A stretch of 64,000 nucleotides of DNA from Fulvimonas soli (GTDB lineage Bacteria; Pseudomonadota; Gammaproteobacteria; Xanthomonadales; Rhodanobacteraceae): positions 301,495 to 365,494 of the forward strand of contig NZ_QGHC01000004.1 in the NCBI RefSeq assembly GCF_003148905.1, given 5' to 3'. Positions 22,765 through 34,247 of the stretch are shown piece by piece; the stretch's first letter is position 1, and the number at the start of each line of letters is the position of its first letter. The notes below the pieces were generated by a model, which did no database searches, was not told where the DNA came from, and saw nothing but the letters and a program-made list of their open reading frames with translations. Made by a program: the position numbers and the translations under genes.

Positions 22765-23745
22765 TCACTTGCGCCGCTTGGCGCCACGCGCCGTGCCGCG
22801 CGCGGCAGCCGCCGCGGCGGGCTTGCGCAGGGGCCGCTTGGCCACCGCCGCGGCCTTGCCGGCCGCCGCCTTGCGGGTGGCCTTCCTGGCGGACGGCCTG
22901 GGCCCGGCAGGCGCCGCCGCGGCCGGTGCGGCCTCGCGTGCCGCATCGAGCTGGCGCTGCAGCGCCGTCACCTGGCGGCGCATCGCCTGCAGGCGCTGGC
23001 CGAGGCTGTCCACCTCGCTGCGCGTGGGCATGCCGAGCTCGCGGCACCAGTGCTCGGTCTGCTGGCGCTGCAGCTGGCGCACGCGCATCTGCGCGTTGAC
23101 CATCGCGCCGTAGACGGCGCGGAACTCGTCGGACAGGGCGATCTCGGCGTAGGCCTCCTCGTAGGCATCCACCCAGAGGTCGTACAGCGCCTTGAGCGAC
23201 TGCGGCGACTGGCCGTTCTCGGCGCGCTGCGCCAGCTGCGCCTGCAGCCGCTCGGCGCCCTGCGCGGCGACCCGCTGCAGCAGGGACTGGTAGCGCGCCG
23301 CGGCCTGCAGGTAGGCCTGCATCGCCTCGTACAGCGCCTGCTGCTGCAACTGCTGCTCGCGGGTGTAGCCCAGCGGCGCCAGCGGCTGGCGCGGATCGGC
23401 GAGGCCGCCCTGCTGCATCGCCTGCAGCCATTGCTGCCACTGCTGCGCGAAGCCGTGCGCGCCGTGCTGGTCCAGCCCGGCGAAGGCCTGCAGGAACGGC
23501 TGGCCGGCGTCCCACGCCGGCGGCCACTGGCCCGGCGATGCCGAGGGCAGCTGCAGGGCGGCCGACCGCAGCCAGTCGAGGAAGCCCGCCAGCGCCGCGC
23601 CGCCGCGCGCGAGCGGGTCGGCAGCGGACGCGGCCGGCTGCGCCGCCGGCGCGGCGGACTGCGCCCACGACCGCGCCCACGTGTCCCAGGCCTGCTGGGC
23701 AAGCGCGCGGTAGTTGCTCAGGAAATCGCCGGCCGGATCCGCCAT
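22765..23745 (-). CDS. phaE: Class III polyhydroxyalkanoate synthase, subunit PhaE, with basic C-terminal tail
   Basis: The non-catalytic subunit required by class III PhaC, 326 aa. The N-terminus ([20 protein letters not shown]) and the central helical region with [20 protein letters not shown] and [14 protein letters not shown] are typical of PhaE. The last 55 residues or so are different: rich in Ala, Lys, Arg and Pro, ending ARGAKRRK, like the tails of histone-H1-like proteins and of the phasin PhaF. First gene of phaE-phaC-pspC. It starts 37 nt outside the pnp terminator, reading away from it. Confidence 0.88.
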   Translation of the reverse strand: MADPAGDFLSNYRALAQQAWDTWARSWAQSAAPAAQPAASAADPLARGGAALAGFLDWLRSAALQLPSASPGQWPPAWDAGQPFLQAFAGLDQHGAHGFAQQWQQWLQAMQQGGLADPRQPLAPLGYTREQQLQQQALYEAMQAYLQAAARYQSLLQRVAAQGAERLQAQLAQRAENGQSPQSLKALYDLWVDAYEEAYAEIALSDEFRAVYGAMVNAQMRVRQLQRQQTEHWCRELGMPTRSEVDSLGQRLQAMRRQVTALQRQLDAAREAAPAAAAPAGPRPSARKATRKAAAGKAAAVAKRPLRKPAAAAAARGTARGAKRRK

Positions 23746-23808
23746 GACCGCATGTCCGTGTGGAGTGCTCCGCGCATCCTAGCAAATGCGCATGAAACCC
23801 ACGCATCG

Positions 23809-23846
23809 AAAAAGCGCGGGGCCCGGCATCGCTGCCGGGCCCCGCG
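23809..23846 (-). terminator. Intrinsic terminator of pnp
   Basis: Perfect 14-bp stem (23815-23828 with 23833-23846, 4-nt loop), followed on the minus strand by TTTTT. It ends the rimP-to-pnp transcript 27 nt after the pnp stop. Confidence 0.88.
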
Positions 23847-23872
23847 GGTCGCATCGGCTTGCGGGCGACGCC

Positions 23873-25978
<2,106 letters not shown>

Positions 25979-25996
25979 GTGTGTGTCCTTGTCCGG

Positions 25997-26266
25997 TTAC
26001 CGGCGCAGGCCGAGACGCTCGATCAGGCTCTGGTAGCGCGCCAGGTCCCGGTCCTTGAGGTAGCCGAGCAGGCGCTTGCGCTGGTTGACCAGCTTGAGCA
26101 GGCCGCGGCGGGAATGGTGGTCCTGCTTGTGCGTCTTGAAGTGGTCGGTCAGGTGCTCGATGCGGGCGGACAGCAGGGCCACCTGCACTTCCGGCGAGCC
26201 GGTATCGTTCGGCACGCGGCCGTATTCAGCAATGATCTTGCCGGTCTGTTCTGCGGTAAGCGACAT
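25997..26266 (-). CDS. rpsO: 30S ribosomal protein S15
   Basis: An 89-residue primary 16S rRNA-binding protein. Diagnostic blocks are [37 protein letters not shown] in overview and the C-terminal [16 protein letters not shown]. The ATG at 26266 has AGGAAGAG upstream. Between truB and rpsO there is a separate promoter and a 14-bp hairpin close to the ribosome site, a layout that would allow S15 to control its own translation as it does in E. coli. Confidence 0.97.
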   Translation of the reverse strand: MSLTAEQTGKIIAEYGRVPNDTGSPEVQVALLSARIEHLTDHFKTHKQDHHSRRGLLKLVNQRKRLLGYLKDRDLARYQSLIERLGLRR

Positions 26267-26299
26267 GGGTATCTCTTCCTAAAAAAAGCGGGTGCGGAA

Positions 26300-26334
26300 C
26301 TTGCGCAACCTCACCGGCGATGAGGTTGCGCAAG
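26300..26334 (-). promoter_or_regulatory. Hairpin in the rpsO leader, possible S15 autoregulatory element
   Basis: Perfect 14-bp stem CTTGCGCAACCTCA / TGAGGTTGCGCAAG (26300-26313 with 26321-26334, 7-nt loop). It lies within the predicted rpsO leader, followed by a seven-T run and the ribosome site. It could be an S15-binding structure or an imperfect attenuator. Confidence 0.4.
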
Positions 26335-26371
26335 CTCCGCCGGGTTGAATGACACTCGGAACAAGCGCCGT

Positions 26372-26401
26372 ATTGTAGCGAGCGCGGGCGTGCTGCAACA
26401 A
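26372..26401 (-). promoter_or_regulatory. Probable internal promoter for rpsO-pnp
   Basis: On the minus strand TTGTTG (26396-26401) and TACAAT (26372-26377), spacing 18, lie just after the truB stop. The leader to rpsO would be about 100 nt. Confidence 0.55.
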
Positions 26402-26408
26402 GAGCGCG

Positions 26409-27335
26409 TTAAGACGGCGTAACGGGCGGCAGGTTGAGCCCACGCAGGATGCGCAGGCGGCCGTCCGCGCCGCGCTCGACCAGCGCCAGCAGGCGGCCGT
26501 CCCCGGCGAAGGCGGCGTGGACCCCGGCGGCCGCCGCGCCCGGCCAGGGAATCTGCCGGCCCTGCGCCACCGCCAGCCCCTGCGCCGCATCCAGCCGCAG
26601 GGCCGGCAGGTGGGCCACGCCGGCCTCCAGCGGCAGCAGCAGCGTGGCCATGGCCGCGTCGCCCTGGGCGGCGGCCTGCTCCAGCCGCTCCAGCGTCACC
26701 ATCGCCGGCGCGCGGAACGGCTCCACCCACAGCCGCCGCAGCGACGCCAGGTGCGCGCCGCAGCCCAGGTCCTCGCCCAGCGCGGTGGCCAGGCTGCGCA
26801 CGTAGGTGCCCGAGCCGCACTCGACGTACAGGCGCAGGGTGTCGCCCGCGCGGCCGAGCAGGTCCAGCCGGTGGACCTCCACCTCGCGCGCGGGCGCCTC
26901 CACCGCCTCGCCGCGGCGGGCCTTCAGGTACAGCGGCTCGCCGCCCTGCTTGAGCGCCGAGTACGCCGGCGGCACCTGCACGATGCGCCCGCGCAGCTTC
27001 GCCAGCGCGGCCTCGATGGCCGTCCCGTCCAGCGCCGGCACCGGCCGCTCGGCGACCACCTCGCCCTCGCGGTCGGCGGTGGTCGTGGTCACGCCGAGCC
27101 GGCACTCGGCCTCGTAGGCCTTGCGCGCGCCGAGCAGGCTGCCGGCCAGCTTGGTGCCCTCGCCGAAGCACAGCGGCAGCAGGCCGGTGGCCAGCGGGTC
27201 GAGCGCGCCGGTGTGGCCGCCCTTGGCCGCGCGCAGCAGCCGGCGCGCGGCCTGCAGCGCCTGGTTCGAGCTCATGCCGAGCGGCTTGTCGAGCAGCAGG
27301 ATGCCGTGCAGGTCGCGGGTGGGGCGGCGGGGCAT
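26409..27335 (-). CDS. truB: tRNA pseudouridine(55) synthase
   Basis: A 308-residue pseudouridine synthase acting on U55 in the T-loop of tRNAs. The N-terminal [17 protein letters not shown] and the catalytic-Asp motif [20 protein letters not shown] are standard, as are [20 protein letters not shown] and [16 protein letters not shown], with a PUA-like C-terminus. The ATG at 27335 is the family start. The frame stays open upstream through a repeat element, so a longer protein is possible but unlikely. Confidence 0.95.
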   Translation of the reverse strand: MPRRPTRDLHGILLLDKPLGMSSNQALQAARRLLRAAKGGHTGALDPLATGLLPLCFGEGTKLAGSLLGARKAYEAECRLGVTTTTADREGEVVAERPVPALDGTAIEAALAKLRGRIVQVPPAYSALKQGGEPLYLKARRGEAVEAPAREVEVHRLDLLGRAGDTLRLYVECGSGTYVRSLATALGEDLGCGAHLASLRRLWVEPFRAPAMVTLERLEQAAAQGDAAMATLLLPLEAGVAHLPALRLDAAQGLAVAQGRQIPWPGAAAAGVHAAFAGDGRLLALVERGADGRLRILRGLNLPPVTPS

Positions 27336-27341
27336 GGCGGT

Positions 27342-27481
27342 GGGAACGGGGAACGGGGAACGGGGAACGGGGAACGGGGAGAGCTTGAGGCGGATGGAGG
27401 GGCGCGTGAAGGCGGCGACGCAGCGGGGCGCTGAGATACAACGCGCTAACCGCGTTCCCCGTTCCCCGTTCCCTGTTCCCC
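27342..27481. repeat. Heptamer-armed inverted repeat element in rbfA-truB
   Basis: Left arm: about five tandem GGGAACG units (27342-27381). Right arm: about four units of the reverse complement (27454-27481), ending in CTGTTCCCC. Between the arms lie 70 bp of unique sequence. The right arm overlaps the 3' end of rbfA and supplies its last codons and, just inside, its TAG stop. A related element sits between nuoF and nuoG at 44551-44641. Confidence 0.8.
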
Positions 27482-27820
27482 ATCCTCCCGCAACAACTGC
27501 TCGATGCGCTCGCCGCGATCCACCGAATCGTCGTACTTGAAGCGCAACTCCGGCACCCGGCGGATGCGCATGCTGCGCGACAGCGCGCGGCGGAACTCGC
27601 CGGCCAGCTCGTTGAGCGCCTTCACCGCGGCGGCCGCGCGTTCCGGCTGCAGCGTGGTGACCCAGACCGTGGCCCAGTCCAGGTCGCGCGTCACCTCCAC
27701 GTCGGACACGCTGGCCGAAGGCAGGCCGTGGTCGCGCACGGCCGCGTGGACCAGCAGGCCCAGCTCGCGGCGCAGCTCGGCGCCGACGCGGTCGGTACGT
27801 TTGAAGTCGCGGGAGGGCAT
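27446..27820 (-). CDS. rbfA: Ribosome-binding factor A, with repeat-derived C-terminus
   Basis: A 124-residue KH-like cold-shock maturation factor of the 30S subunit. [20 protein letters not shown], the [18 protein letters not shown] strand and [23 protein letters not shown] are typical. The family core ends near LLREDG. The last eleven residues, [11 protein letters not shown], are encoded by the GGGAACG heptamer array that overlaps the gene end, so the native stop has been replaced or displaced. Located between infB and truB as usual. Confidence 0.94.
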   Translation of the reverse strand: MPSRDFKRTDRVGAELRRELGLLVHAAVRDHGLPSASVSDVEVTRDLDWATVWVTTLQPERAAAAVKALNELAGEFRRALSRSMRIRRVPELRFKYDDSVDRGERIEQLLREDGEQGTGNGERG

Positions 27821-27843
27821 GCATTGACTCCTTCGTCGTCACA

Positions 27844-27977
27844 GGGACGAGAGGCGAGCAGCGAGGGCGCCGGCGTCGCAGTGTACGGAAAAACGCGGAG
27901 CCCGGACAAAGCCGCCCGGGCTCCGGAAGCTTGCCGGACGAAGGATTTTCGCGCCCTCGCTACTCGTCCCTCGCCCC
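27844..27977. repeat. Dispersed inverted-repeat element (copy 2) between infB and rbfA
   Basis: 27-bp inverted repeat (27844-27870 with 27951-27977, 23 of 27 matches) of the same family as 11132-11225; the shared heart is GAGYAGCGAGG. The core of this copy contains an intrinsic terminator on the minus strand. It fills the whole infB-rbfA gap. Confidence 0.75.
27889..27924 (-). terminator. Intrinsic terminator downstream of infB, inside a repeat element
   Basis: Nine-bp stem GGAGCCCGG / CCGGGCTCC (27897-27905 with 27916-27924), then GCGTTTTT on the minus strand. It would separate infB from rbfA-truB, or reduce readthrough into them. Confidence 0.65.
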
Positions 27978-27985
27978 AGCCCCGC

Positions 27986-30742
27986 TCACAGCGTGCGCGC
28001 CACCTCGATGCGCTCGAAGCACTCGATCTGGTCGCCCACCTTGACGTCGTTGTACTGCTTCACGGCGATGCCGCACTCCATGCCGTTGCGCACCTCGTCC
28101 ACCAGCTCCTTGAAGCGGCGCAGCGATTCCAGCTCGCCCTGGAAGATCACCGTGTTGTCGCGCAGCACGCGGATCGGCTTGTTGCGCTTGACCGTGCCCT
28201 CGATGACCATGCAGCCGGCCACCGCGCCGAACTTGGAGCTGCGGAACACCTCGCGCACCTGCGCCACGCCGATGATCTCCTCGCGCACTTCCTTGCCCAG
28301 CAGGCCGGACGCCGCCTGCTTCACCTGGTCGATCACGTCGTAGATGATCGAGAAGTAGCGCACGTCCAGGCCGGCCGAGTCGATCACCTTGCGCGCGGAG
28401 GCGTCCGCGCGCACGTTGAAGCCGATCACCAGCGCCTTGGAGGCGGCGGCGAGCGTGGCGTCGGACTCGGTGATGCCGCCGACGCCGGCCGCGATCACGT
28501 TGACCTTCACGTTCTCGTTGCCGATCTGGCTCAGCGACTCGCGCAGCGCCTCCACCGAGCCCTGCACGTCGGCCTTGACCAGGATGTTGAGCGTCTGCTG
28601 CTCGGCGCCCTGGCCCATCTGCGCCATGATGTCCTCCAGGCGGTTGGCCTTGCTGGAGCTGACCAGGCGCGTCTCGCGGCGCTTCTGCTGGCGCTCGGCC
28701 GCCACCTGGCGGGCCAGGCGCTCGTCGGCCACGGCGACGAAGTCGTCGCCCGCCTCCGGCACGCCGGACAGGCCCAGCACCTGCACCGGGATCGACGGGC
28801 CGGCCTCCTGCACGGTCTTGCCGGTCTCGTCGATCAGCGCGCGCATGCGGCCGTACTCCACGCCGCAGACCACGAAGTCGCCGCGCTTGAGCGTGCCCTG
28901 CTGCACCAGCACCGTGGCCACCGGGCCGCGGCCCTTGTCCAGGCTGGACTCGATCACCACGCCCGAGGCCGGGCCATCGACCACCGCGGTCAGCTCCATC
29001 ACCTCGGCCTGCACCGAGATGGCGTCGAGCAGCTCGTCCACGCCCATGCCGGTCTTGGCCGAGACGGGCACGAACATGGTGTCGCCGCCCCAGTCCTCCG
29101 GGATCACCTCGAGGTTGGCCAGGCCCTGCTTGACGTGGTCGGGGTTGGCGTCGGCCTTGTCCATCTTGTTGAGCGCGACGATCAGCGGCACCTTGGCGGC
29201 GCGCGCGTGCTGCACCGCCTCGATGGTCTGCGGCATCACGCCGTCGTCGGCGGCCACCACCAGCACCACGATGTCGGTGGACTGCGCGCCGCGGGCGCGC
29301 ATCGCGGTGAACGCGGCGTGGCCCGGGGTGTCGAGGAAGGTGATCACGCCCTTCGGCGTCTCCACGTGGTAGGCGCCGATGTGCTGGGTGATGCCGCCGG
29401 CCTCGCCCGCCGCCACCTTGGTGCGGCGGATGTAGTCCAGCAGCGAGGTCTTGCCGTGGTCGACGTGGCCCATGATGGTGACCACCGGCGGGCGCGGCTG
29501 GCGCTCGCCTTCCAGCTCGGCGCTCTGCGTGTGCGCGGCCAGCGCGGCCTCGGCGTCGTTCTGGCTGGCGTCGACCGGCTTGTGGCCGAGCTCCTCCACC
29601 ACCAGGGTCGCGGTATCGCGGTCGATGGTCTGGTTGATGGTGGCCATGACGCCCATCTTGAACAGCGCCTTGACCACCTCCGAGCCTTTCACCGCCATCT
29701 TCTGCGCGAGGTCGGCGACCACGTTGCTCTCGCCGACCACCACCTCGCGCACCACCGGCGCGGTGGGCCGGGAGAAGCCGTGCGCGCCGGCGGACGGCAC
29801 GCCGCCGCGGACCGCCTCGCGCACGTTGCCCTTGCCCGGCTTGCCGCGCTTGCTGGAGCGGCGTGCGCGGTCGGCCTCGGACAGATGCAGCTCGCCGGCG
29901 GCGAAGCGCTTGCCGCCCGGCATCTCGTCGCGGTCGCGGCCGTGGCGCGCCTTGCCGCGGCCGCCGTCGCCGGCCGGGGCCGGCGCGGGGGCGGGCGCCG
30001 GGGCCGGCGCGGGCGCCGCCACGACCTTCTTCTCGCGCTTGCGCGGCTCGTGGATGCGCGGAAGGATCATGCCCAGCGAGCTGGGATCGAGGCGCTGCAC
30101 GCCGCCGCCCTCCGGCGCCTTCTCGGCGACGGCGGCCGACTCCTCGGCGGCGGCCTCGGCCTCGGCATGCTGACCGCGCCCGGCCTCGACGGCCGTCTCG
30201 GCGGCCTCGCGGGCCTGCGTCTCGGCGCGCTGGCGCTCGGCCTCGGCCTGGCGCTCCTCCTCCTGCCGGCGCTGCGCTTCCTCCTGGCGGCGGCGCTCGG
30301 CCTCGGCGCGCTCCTGCTCCTCCTGCTCGCGCTGCTGCTGGGATTCCTGCAGCTTGCGCAGGGCCTCCTCGCGCTCGCTGTCGGCGCTGGCCTCCTCCGC
30401 GATCACGCTGCGCTTGACGTAGGTGCGCTTGGCGCGCACCTCGACGTTGACCGTCTTGGCGCTGCCCGCCGCGCCGCGGCCGCCGGGCGTGGCGACCTTC
30501 AGCTCGCTGACCTTGCGGCGCTTGAGGGTGATCTGGCGCGGCGCGCTGTCGTCGGCCTCGACGGCCTCCTCGTTCTTGCCGTGCGTGCGGCGCAGGAAGC
30601 CGAGCAGCTTCACCTTCTCGGTGCTGCTGATGACCTGCTCCGGATCGGAGAATTTCATCCCTGCCTCGGCCAGCTGGCCGAGCAGCTTCTCCACCGGCAT
30701 GCCCAGGACCTGGGCGAGTTGTTTGATCGTGACGTCCGACAT
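27986..30742 (-). CDS. infB: Translation initiation factor IF-2
   Basis: A 918-residue GTPase that brings initiator tRNA to the 30S subunit. The N-terminal IF2 domain ([20 protein letters not shown]) is followed by a second IF2-associated segment and a long charged, Glu/Arg-rich, coiled-coil-like and Ala/Pro linker. The GTP-binding core starts near residue 426, with [20 protein letters not shown] and NKMDKA. Domains II-IV complete the family layout. I chose the Met that begins the IF2_N motif; the frame is open 21 codons further up. Follows nusA. Confidence 0.96.
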   Translation of the reverse strand: MSDVTIKQLAQVLGMPVEKLLGQLAEAGMKFSDPEQVISSTEKVKLLGFLRRTHGKNEEAVEADDSAPRQITLKRRKVSELKVATPGGRGAAGSAKTVNVEVRAKRTYVKRSVIAEEASADSEREEALRKLQESQQQREQEEQERAEAERRRQEEAQRRQEEERQAEAERQRAETQAREAAETAVEAGRGQHAEAEAAAEESAAVAEKAPEGGGVQRLDPSSLGMILPRIHEPRKREKKVVAAPAPAPAPAPAPAPAGDGGRGKARHGRDRDEMPGGKRFAAGELHLSEADRARRSSKRGKPGKGNVREAVRGGVPSAGAHGFSRPTAPVVREVVVGESNVVADLAQKMAVKGSEVVKALFKMGVMATINQTIDRDTATLVVEELGHKPVDASQNDAEAALAAHTQSAELEGERQPRPPVVTIMGHVDHGKTSLLDYIRRTKVAAGEAGGITQHIGAYHVETPKGVITFLDTPGHAAFTAMRARGAQSTDIVVLVVAADDGVMPQTIEAVQHARAAKVPLIVALNKMDKADANPDHVKQGLANLEVIPEDWGGDTMFVPVSAKTGMGVDELLDAISVQAEVMELTAVVDGPASGVVIESSLDKGRGPVATVLVQQGTLKRGDFVVCGVEYGRMRALIDETGKTVQEAGPSIPVQVLGLSGVPEAGDDFVAVADERLARQVAAERQQKRRETRLVSSSKANRLEDIMAQMGQGAEQQTLNILVKADVQGSVEALRESLSQIGNENVKVNVIAAGVGGITESDATLAAASKALVIGFNVRADASARKVIDSAGLDVRYFSIIYDVIDQVKQAASGLLGKEVREEIIGVAQVREVFRSSKFGAVAGCMVIEGTVKRNKPIRVLRDNTVIFQGELESLRRFKELVDEVRNGMECGIAVKQYNDVKVGDQIECFERIEVARTL

Positions 30743-30872
30743 CGTGTGCTTTCTCCGCCTTTCCCGCGCTGCTCGTCCCCGCGGCCCACGCCGCGAGGCC
30801 ACCACCGTCCCTGGCGGGGCATCCTCCCGGATGCCCCCTCGGCGCGCCCGTCCGAAGGCGCGCCGCCCGCGG

Positions 30873-32378
30873 TTAGCCGCCCTTCTCCAGGCGCGCGATC
30901 ATCGGGGCGCGCGCCGCCATGATCAGCGCCGCCGCCCGTTCCTCGTCCATGCCCTCGATGTCGATCAGATCATCGACGGCCTGGTCGGCCAGGTCGTCCA
31001 GGGTGACGATGCCGCGCTCGGCCAGGGCGTAGGCCGTGGCCTCGTCCATGCCTTCCAGCGCGAGCAGTTCCTCGGACGGCTGGTGCTCCTCGATGCCCTC
31101 CTCCACCGCCAGCGCCTCGGTCAGCAGGGCGTCGCGCGCGCGCGCGCGCAGCTCCTCGACGATGTCCTCGTCGAAGCCCTCGATCGCCAGCAGCTCGGCG
31201 CTGGGCACGTAGGCGATCTCCTCGATGCTGGAGAAGCCCTCCTGCACCAGGATGTTGGCGATCTCCTCGTCCACCTCCAGCTTCTCCATGAACAGCTGGC
31301 GCGCGGCCTGCTGCTCGGCCTCGCTCTTGGCCTGCACCTGGTCCTGGGTCATCACGTTGAGCTGCCAGCCGGTGAGCTTGCTGGCCAGGCGCACGTTCTG
31401 GCCGCCGCGGCCGATGGCCTGGGACAGCTTGTCCTCGGCCACCGCGATGTCCATGGAGTGCTTGTCCTCGTCCATGATGATCGACTGCACCTCGGCCGGC
31501 GCCATCGCGTTGATGACGTACTGCGCCTGGTTCTCGTGCCACAGGATGATGTCCACGCGCTCGCCGTTGAGCTCGTTGGACACCGCCTGCACGCGCGAGC
31601 CGCGCATGCCGATGCACGCGCCGATGGGGTCGGTGCGCGAATCGTGCGCCACCACGGCGATCTTGGCGCGGTCGCCCGGGTCGCGGGCGCAGCCCTTGAT
31701 CTCGACCAGGCCCTGGCCGACCTCGGGCACCTCGAGCTTGAACAGCTCGATCATGAACTCCGGCGCCGCGCGCGAGACGAACAGCTGCGGGCCGCGCACT
31801 TCCGAGCGCACCTCGTACAGGTAGCCGCGCACGCGGTCGCCCACGCGGTGCGATTCGCGCGGGATGGTCTTGTCGCGCGGGATGAACGCCTCGGCGTTGC
31901 CGCCCAGGTCGAGGTACACGTTGCCGCGCTCGACGCGCTTGACGATGCCGGTGATCAGCTCGCCCACGCGGTCCTTGTAGGCGTCCACCACCTGCTGGCG
32001 CTCGGCCTCGCGCACGCGCTGCACGATCACCTGCTTGGCGGCCTGCGCGGCGATGCGGCCGAACTCGGCGTTCTCGATCTGCTGCTCGACGTACTCGCCC
32101 ACCTGGGCGTCGGCGCGCTCGTCCAGCGCGTCCATCAGGCGCACCTGGAAGTACGGCGACTCCATCTCGGCGTCGTCGGCGATGATCTCCCAGCGGCGGA
32201 AGGTCTCGTACTCGCCGCTGTGGCGGTCGATCGACACGCGGATGTCCGGGTCCTCGTCGGGGTAGCGCTTCTTGGCTGCCGAGGCCAGCGCGGCCTCCAT
32301 CGCCTCGAAGATCACCTCGCGCGGCACGCCCTTCTCGTTGGCGACCGCATCGACGACCAGCAAAAGTTCTTTGCTCAT
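30873..32378 (-). CDS. nusA: Transcription termination/antitermination factor NusA
   Basis: A 501-residue RNA polymerase-binding factor. The order is N-terminal polymerase-binding domain ([22 protein letters not shown]), S1 domain ([21 protein letters not shown], about 135-200), two KH domains ([26 protein letters not shown] and [20 protein letters not shown]) and two acidic helix-hairpin-helix repeats at the C-terminus, as in other gamma- and betaproteobacteria. In E. coli the operon is feedback-controlled by NusA; an early terminator upstream of rimP here would be a plausible target. Confidence 0.97.
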   Translation of the reverse strand: MSKELLLVVDAVANEKGVPREVIFEAMEAALASAAKKRYPDEDPDIRVSIDRHSGEYETFRRWEIIADDAEMESPYFQVRLMDALDERADAQVGEYVEQQIENAEFGRIAAQAAKQVIVQRVREAERQQVVDAYKDRVGELITGIVKRVERGNVYLDLGGNAEAFIPRDKTIPRESHRVGDRVRGYLYEVRSEVRGPQLFVSRAAPEFMIELFKLEVPEVGQGLVEIKGCARDPGDRAKIAVVAHDSRTDPIGACIGMRGSRVQAVSNELNGERVDIILWHENQAQYVINAMAPAEVQSIIMDEDKHSMDIAVAEDKLSQAIGRGGQNVRLASKLTGWQLNVMTQDQVQAKSEAEQQAARQLFMEKLEVDEEIANILVQEGFSSIEEIAYVPSAELLAIEGFDEDIVEELRARARDALLTEALAVEEGIEEHQPSEELLALEGMDEATAYALAERGIVTLDDLADQAVDDLIDIEGMDEERAAALIMAARAPMIARLEKGG

Positions 32379-32430
32379 TGCAGCAACTCCGTAGGCGCCG
32401 TCCGGCGCCCGATCGCTTTTTTGAATTGGG

Positions 32431-32967
32431 TTACTTCTTGCCGGCCTTGCCGGCCGCCTTCCTGCCGCCCGGCTTGGGCTGCGGCACGTAGCCGAGCGCC
32501 GCCCAGTCCGGCACCACGCGGGCGCTTTCCACCGCCGCGTGGTCGAACGCGAACGTCCTGCCCTCGGCTTCCAGCGAGATGCGCTCGCCGTCCACCGCCG
32601 ACACCCGGCCGCGCAGCCGGCGGCGGCCCTCGATCGGCGCCTTCAGCAGCAGCTTCACTTCCTGGCCGAGGGCCTTGGCGAAGTGCGCCGCGCTGAACAG
32701 CGGGCGGTCGATGCCGGGCGAGGACACTTCCAGCACGTAGTGGCCCGGGATCGGGTCCTCGACGTCGAGCAGCGCCGACAGCTCGCGGCTGGCCGCCTCG
32801 CAGTCGTCGAGCGTGACCTCGCGGCCCTCCCCGCTCCCGGCCGGAATGTCCAGGTAGACGCGCAGGGTACTCTGCCCCTGCGACGGGGTGAACTCCACGC
32901 CCAGGCATTCCAGGCCCAGATCGGCCAGAACCTCGCTGAAGCGTTGTGCCAGTGCCTGCGTATCCAT
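32431..32967 (-). CDS. rimP: Ribosome maturation factor RimP
   Basis: A 178-residue 30S assembly factor. The N-terminal domain has [31 protein letters not shown] and [35 protein letters not shown] in overview, which is the RimP signature. A C-terminal SH3-like domain and a basic tail ([14 protein letters not shown]) follow. The ATG at 32967 is chosen; a TTG nine codons upstream is possible. First gene of rimP-nusA-infB-rbfA-truB-rpsO-pnp, with a leader of about 255 nt from the promoter at 33229-33257. Confidence 0.94.
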   Translation of the reverse strand: MDTQALAQRFSEVLADLGLECLGVEFTPSQGQSTLRVYLDIPAGSGEGREVTLDDCEAASRELSALLDVEDPIPGHYVLEVSSPGIDRPLFSAAHFAKALGQEVKLLLKAPIEGRRRLRGRVSAVDGERISLEAEGRTFAFDHAAVESARVVPDWAALGYVPQPKPGGRKAAGKAGKK

Positions 32968-33111
32968 GGTGCGTTTTTCCGCCGCCAGAAACAAAAAATG
33001 GGCTCGTGACGGCCCATTCCCTTACCACGCCGATGTCCCGACCCCTCCAGGTTCTTCCCGGCCCCGCCGGCGGGCGCTCGCCGCCGGGGGATGGCACATC
33101 CTTGCGCCCAA

Positions 33112-33222
33112 CAAAAAAGCCTCACGAGGAGGCTTTCTTGTTCTAAGAAAGATCTGGTAGCGAGGACGCGGCCTGTGCCCGGTCTGCAGGGCCCATGCGC
33201 GTTCCTCTTCCTCGCTCAGAGT
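33112..33222 (-). ncRNA. Candidate short leader RNA upstream of rimP
   Basis: A good promoter (33229-33257) and a clean intrinsic terminator (33113-33136) enclose about 110 nt with no reading frame of note. Transcripts ending there would be a discrete small RNA; those reading through become the rimP leader. This is inference from the two signals only. Confidence 0.35.
33113..33136 (-). terminator. Early intrinsic terminator/attenuator in the rimP leader
   Basis: On the minus strand AAAGCCTC-CTCGT-GAGGCTTT followed by more Ts (six-T run at 33113-33118). It lies 146 nt before the rimP start and about 85 nt after the predicted transcription start. Confidence 0.75.
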
Positions 33223-33228
33223 CGACGG

Positions 33229-33257
33229 AGTATACGCGCGGCGCCCCGGTGGCGCAA
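33229..33257 (-). promoter_or_regulatory. Sigma-70-type promoter of the rimP-nusA-infB operon
   Basis: TTGCGC (33252-33257) and TATACT (33229-33234) with the optimal 17-bp spacing on the minus strand; predicted start near 33222. Confidence 0.65.
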
Positions 33258-33325
33258 CCGATCCGTGCATCGCCTGGCGCATGGCAAGCGGGTCCGGCGG
33301 GACGGGCGCCGCGCGGGCGCCATCG

Positions 33326-33535
33326 TCAGCAATGCGGGCCGGATGCCCCGCCGGGCGCGGACGCGCGCCGGCGTTCCCGTTCCCTGCGCTGGTCGGCGGC
33401 GAGCATCAGCTGATGGCGACGGCTGAGCGGCTGCGCCCGGGCGGGCGGCGGAGCGGCGACCAGCCCGAGCCGCGCCGCCAGGGCCAGCAGCCGGCTGGCC
33501 CACGGCGAGTGCGCCGGATAGCAGTAGGGCTCCAT
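33326..33535 (-). CDS. Small hypothetical protein with strong ribosome site
   Basis: A 69-residue reading frame. The first half (MEPYCYPAHSPWASRLLALAARLG) could form an amphipathic helix; the second half is rich in Arg and Ala, with SRRHQLMLAADQRRERERRR. It is preceded by GGGAGGA four bases from the ATG, one of the best ribosome sites in the window, with a small CCGGCGAAGCCGG hairpin just before it. No family is recognised. The ribosome site is the main reason to believe it. Confidence 0.45.
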   Translation of the reverse strand: MEPYCYPAHSPWASRLLALAARLGLVAAPPPARAQPLSRRHQLMLAADQRRERERRRASAPGGASGPHC

Positions 33536-33651
33536 ATGTCCTCCCGGCTTCGCCGGAAAACCCGCGGACGGGGGCGAATCCCCCGTGCCGGGAAGTATGC
33601 GTGGCCCGGTGTTATGCCCTCGTCATGCGTGCCGTCCGGCTTCGTGGCCGG

Positions 33652-33843
33652 CTAGCGCCGCTTGGATTTCGGGGACGGCGACGGCCGCGGCGGCGGCGAG
33701 CCGGGGTGGGAAGGCTCGCGGGTCGAGAAGGTGGACCGGCGGTATGCCGGCGGCGCGACCTGCCCGGGGTCGCCAACGGACAGCCCGTCCCGGTAGATGC
33801 TGTGGATCTGCGCGGCGGACAGGGGTCTCGAATCGTCATTCAT
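33652..33843 (-). CDS. Possible small hypothetical protein
   Basis: A 63-residue frame starting MNDDSRPLSAAQIHSIYRDG. The N-terminal part reads like a real protein (mixed composition, helix-prone); the C-terminal part is low-complexity Pro/Ser/Arg ending PKSKRR. There is no clear ribosome site, and the Met cluster at 33841-33852 leaves the start uncertain. Kept at low confidence. Confidence 0.3.
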   Translation of the reverse strand: MNDDSRPLSAAQIHSIYRDGLSVGDPGQVAPPAYRRSTFSTREPSHPGSPPPRPSPSPKSKRR

Positions 33844-33846
33844 CAT

Positions 33847-34196
33847 GTGCATCCGGTAAGGGTGGGGCGGCATCGTCGTTGCTCCGTCCGGGGCGAACCG
33901 CGGCGCTCGTTCCCGCATCGCGGGAACCGGCAACGCCCCCACCCTACTCGCCTGCCTGTAAATTTTCGCGGGCCGGCGCTGCATTGCGCGGACCGTCGTC
34001 CCCGCATCGGACCTGCGGCCCCGGCGCCCGCCGCCTCCGCTCGATGCCGGGGCATGGACCAGCGGCTTGCCCGCTCTTGCGGAACGGATGCGCGTGGAAG
34101 CCGCCGGCGCTGCGCGCCATCGGCGCGGGGGATCGTCCGGGCAACGCCCTGGCGTCGCGGACGGCGGGCACATCCGCACGGGGACGGATGCGGGCC
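33847..34196. other. Gene-poor stretch before tRNA-fMet
   Basis: About 350 bp with no reading frame that I trust. Several frames are open on both strands, but their products are Arg/Pro/Ala-rich, as expected from non-coding high-GC DNA. The only local contrast is a short AT-rich patch (CTGTAAATTTTCG, about 33955-33967). Confidence 0.5.
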
Positions 34197-34240
34197 GGAA
34201 ACGAAAACGGCGCGACCGTGGTCGCGCCGTTTTCGTTTCC
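34197..34240. terminator. Strong bidirectional terminator after tRNA-fMet
   Basis: A 21-bp perfect inverted repeat (34197-34217 with 34220-34240), GC-rich in the middle (GGCGCGACC / GGTCGCGCC) and A/T-rich at the base with TTTT on either strand. It ends 7 bp from the tRNA 3' end. Confidence 0.85.
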
Positions 34241-34247
34241 GATGAAG

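Noticed and set aside
27342..27481. Possible CRISPR array from regularly repeated units
   Set aside because: The units are directly adjacent 7-mers with no spacers, and the arms are inverted relative to each other. No cas genes are in the window.
33112..33222. A second tRNA in the rimP leader (segment starting GGTAGCGAGGACGCGG)
   Set aside because: No T-arm or anticodon arm is found; the fold is a simple terminator hairpin.
33601..34245. Plus-strand frames of 200 or more codons in the gap before tRNA-fMet
   Set aside because: Arg/Pro/Ala/Gly-rich products, no ribosome site, and one runs through the tRNA terminator hairpin; judged chance open frames in high-GC DNA.
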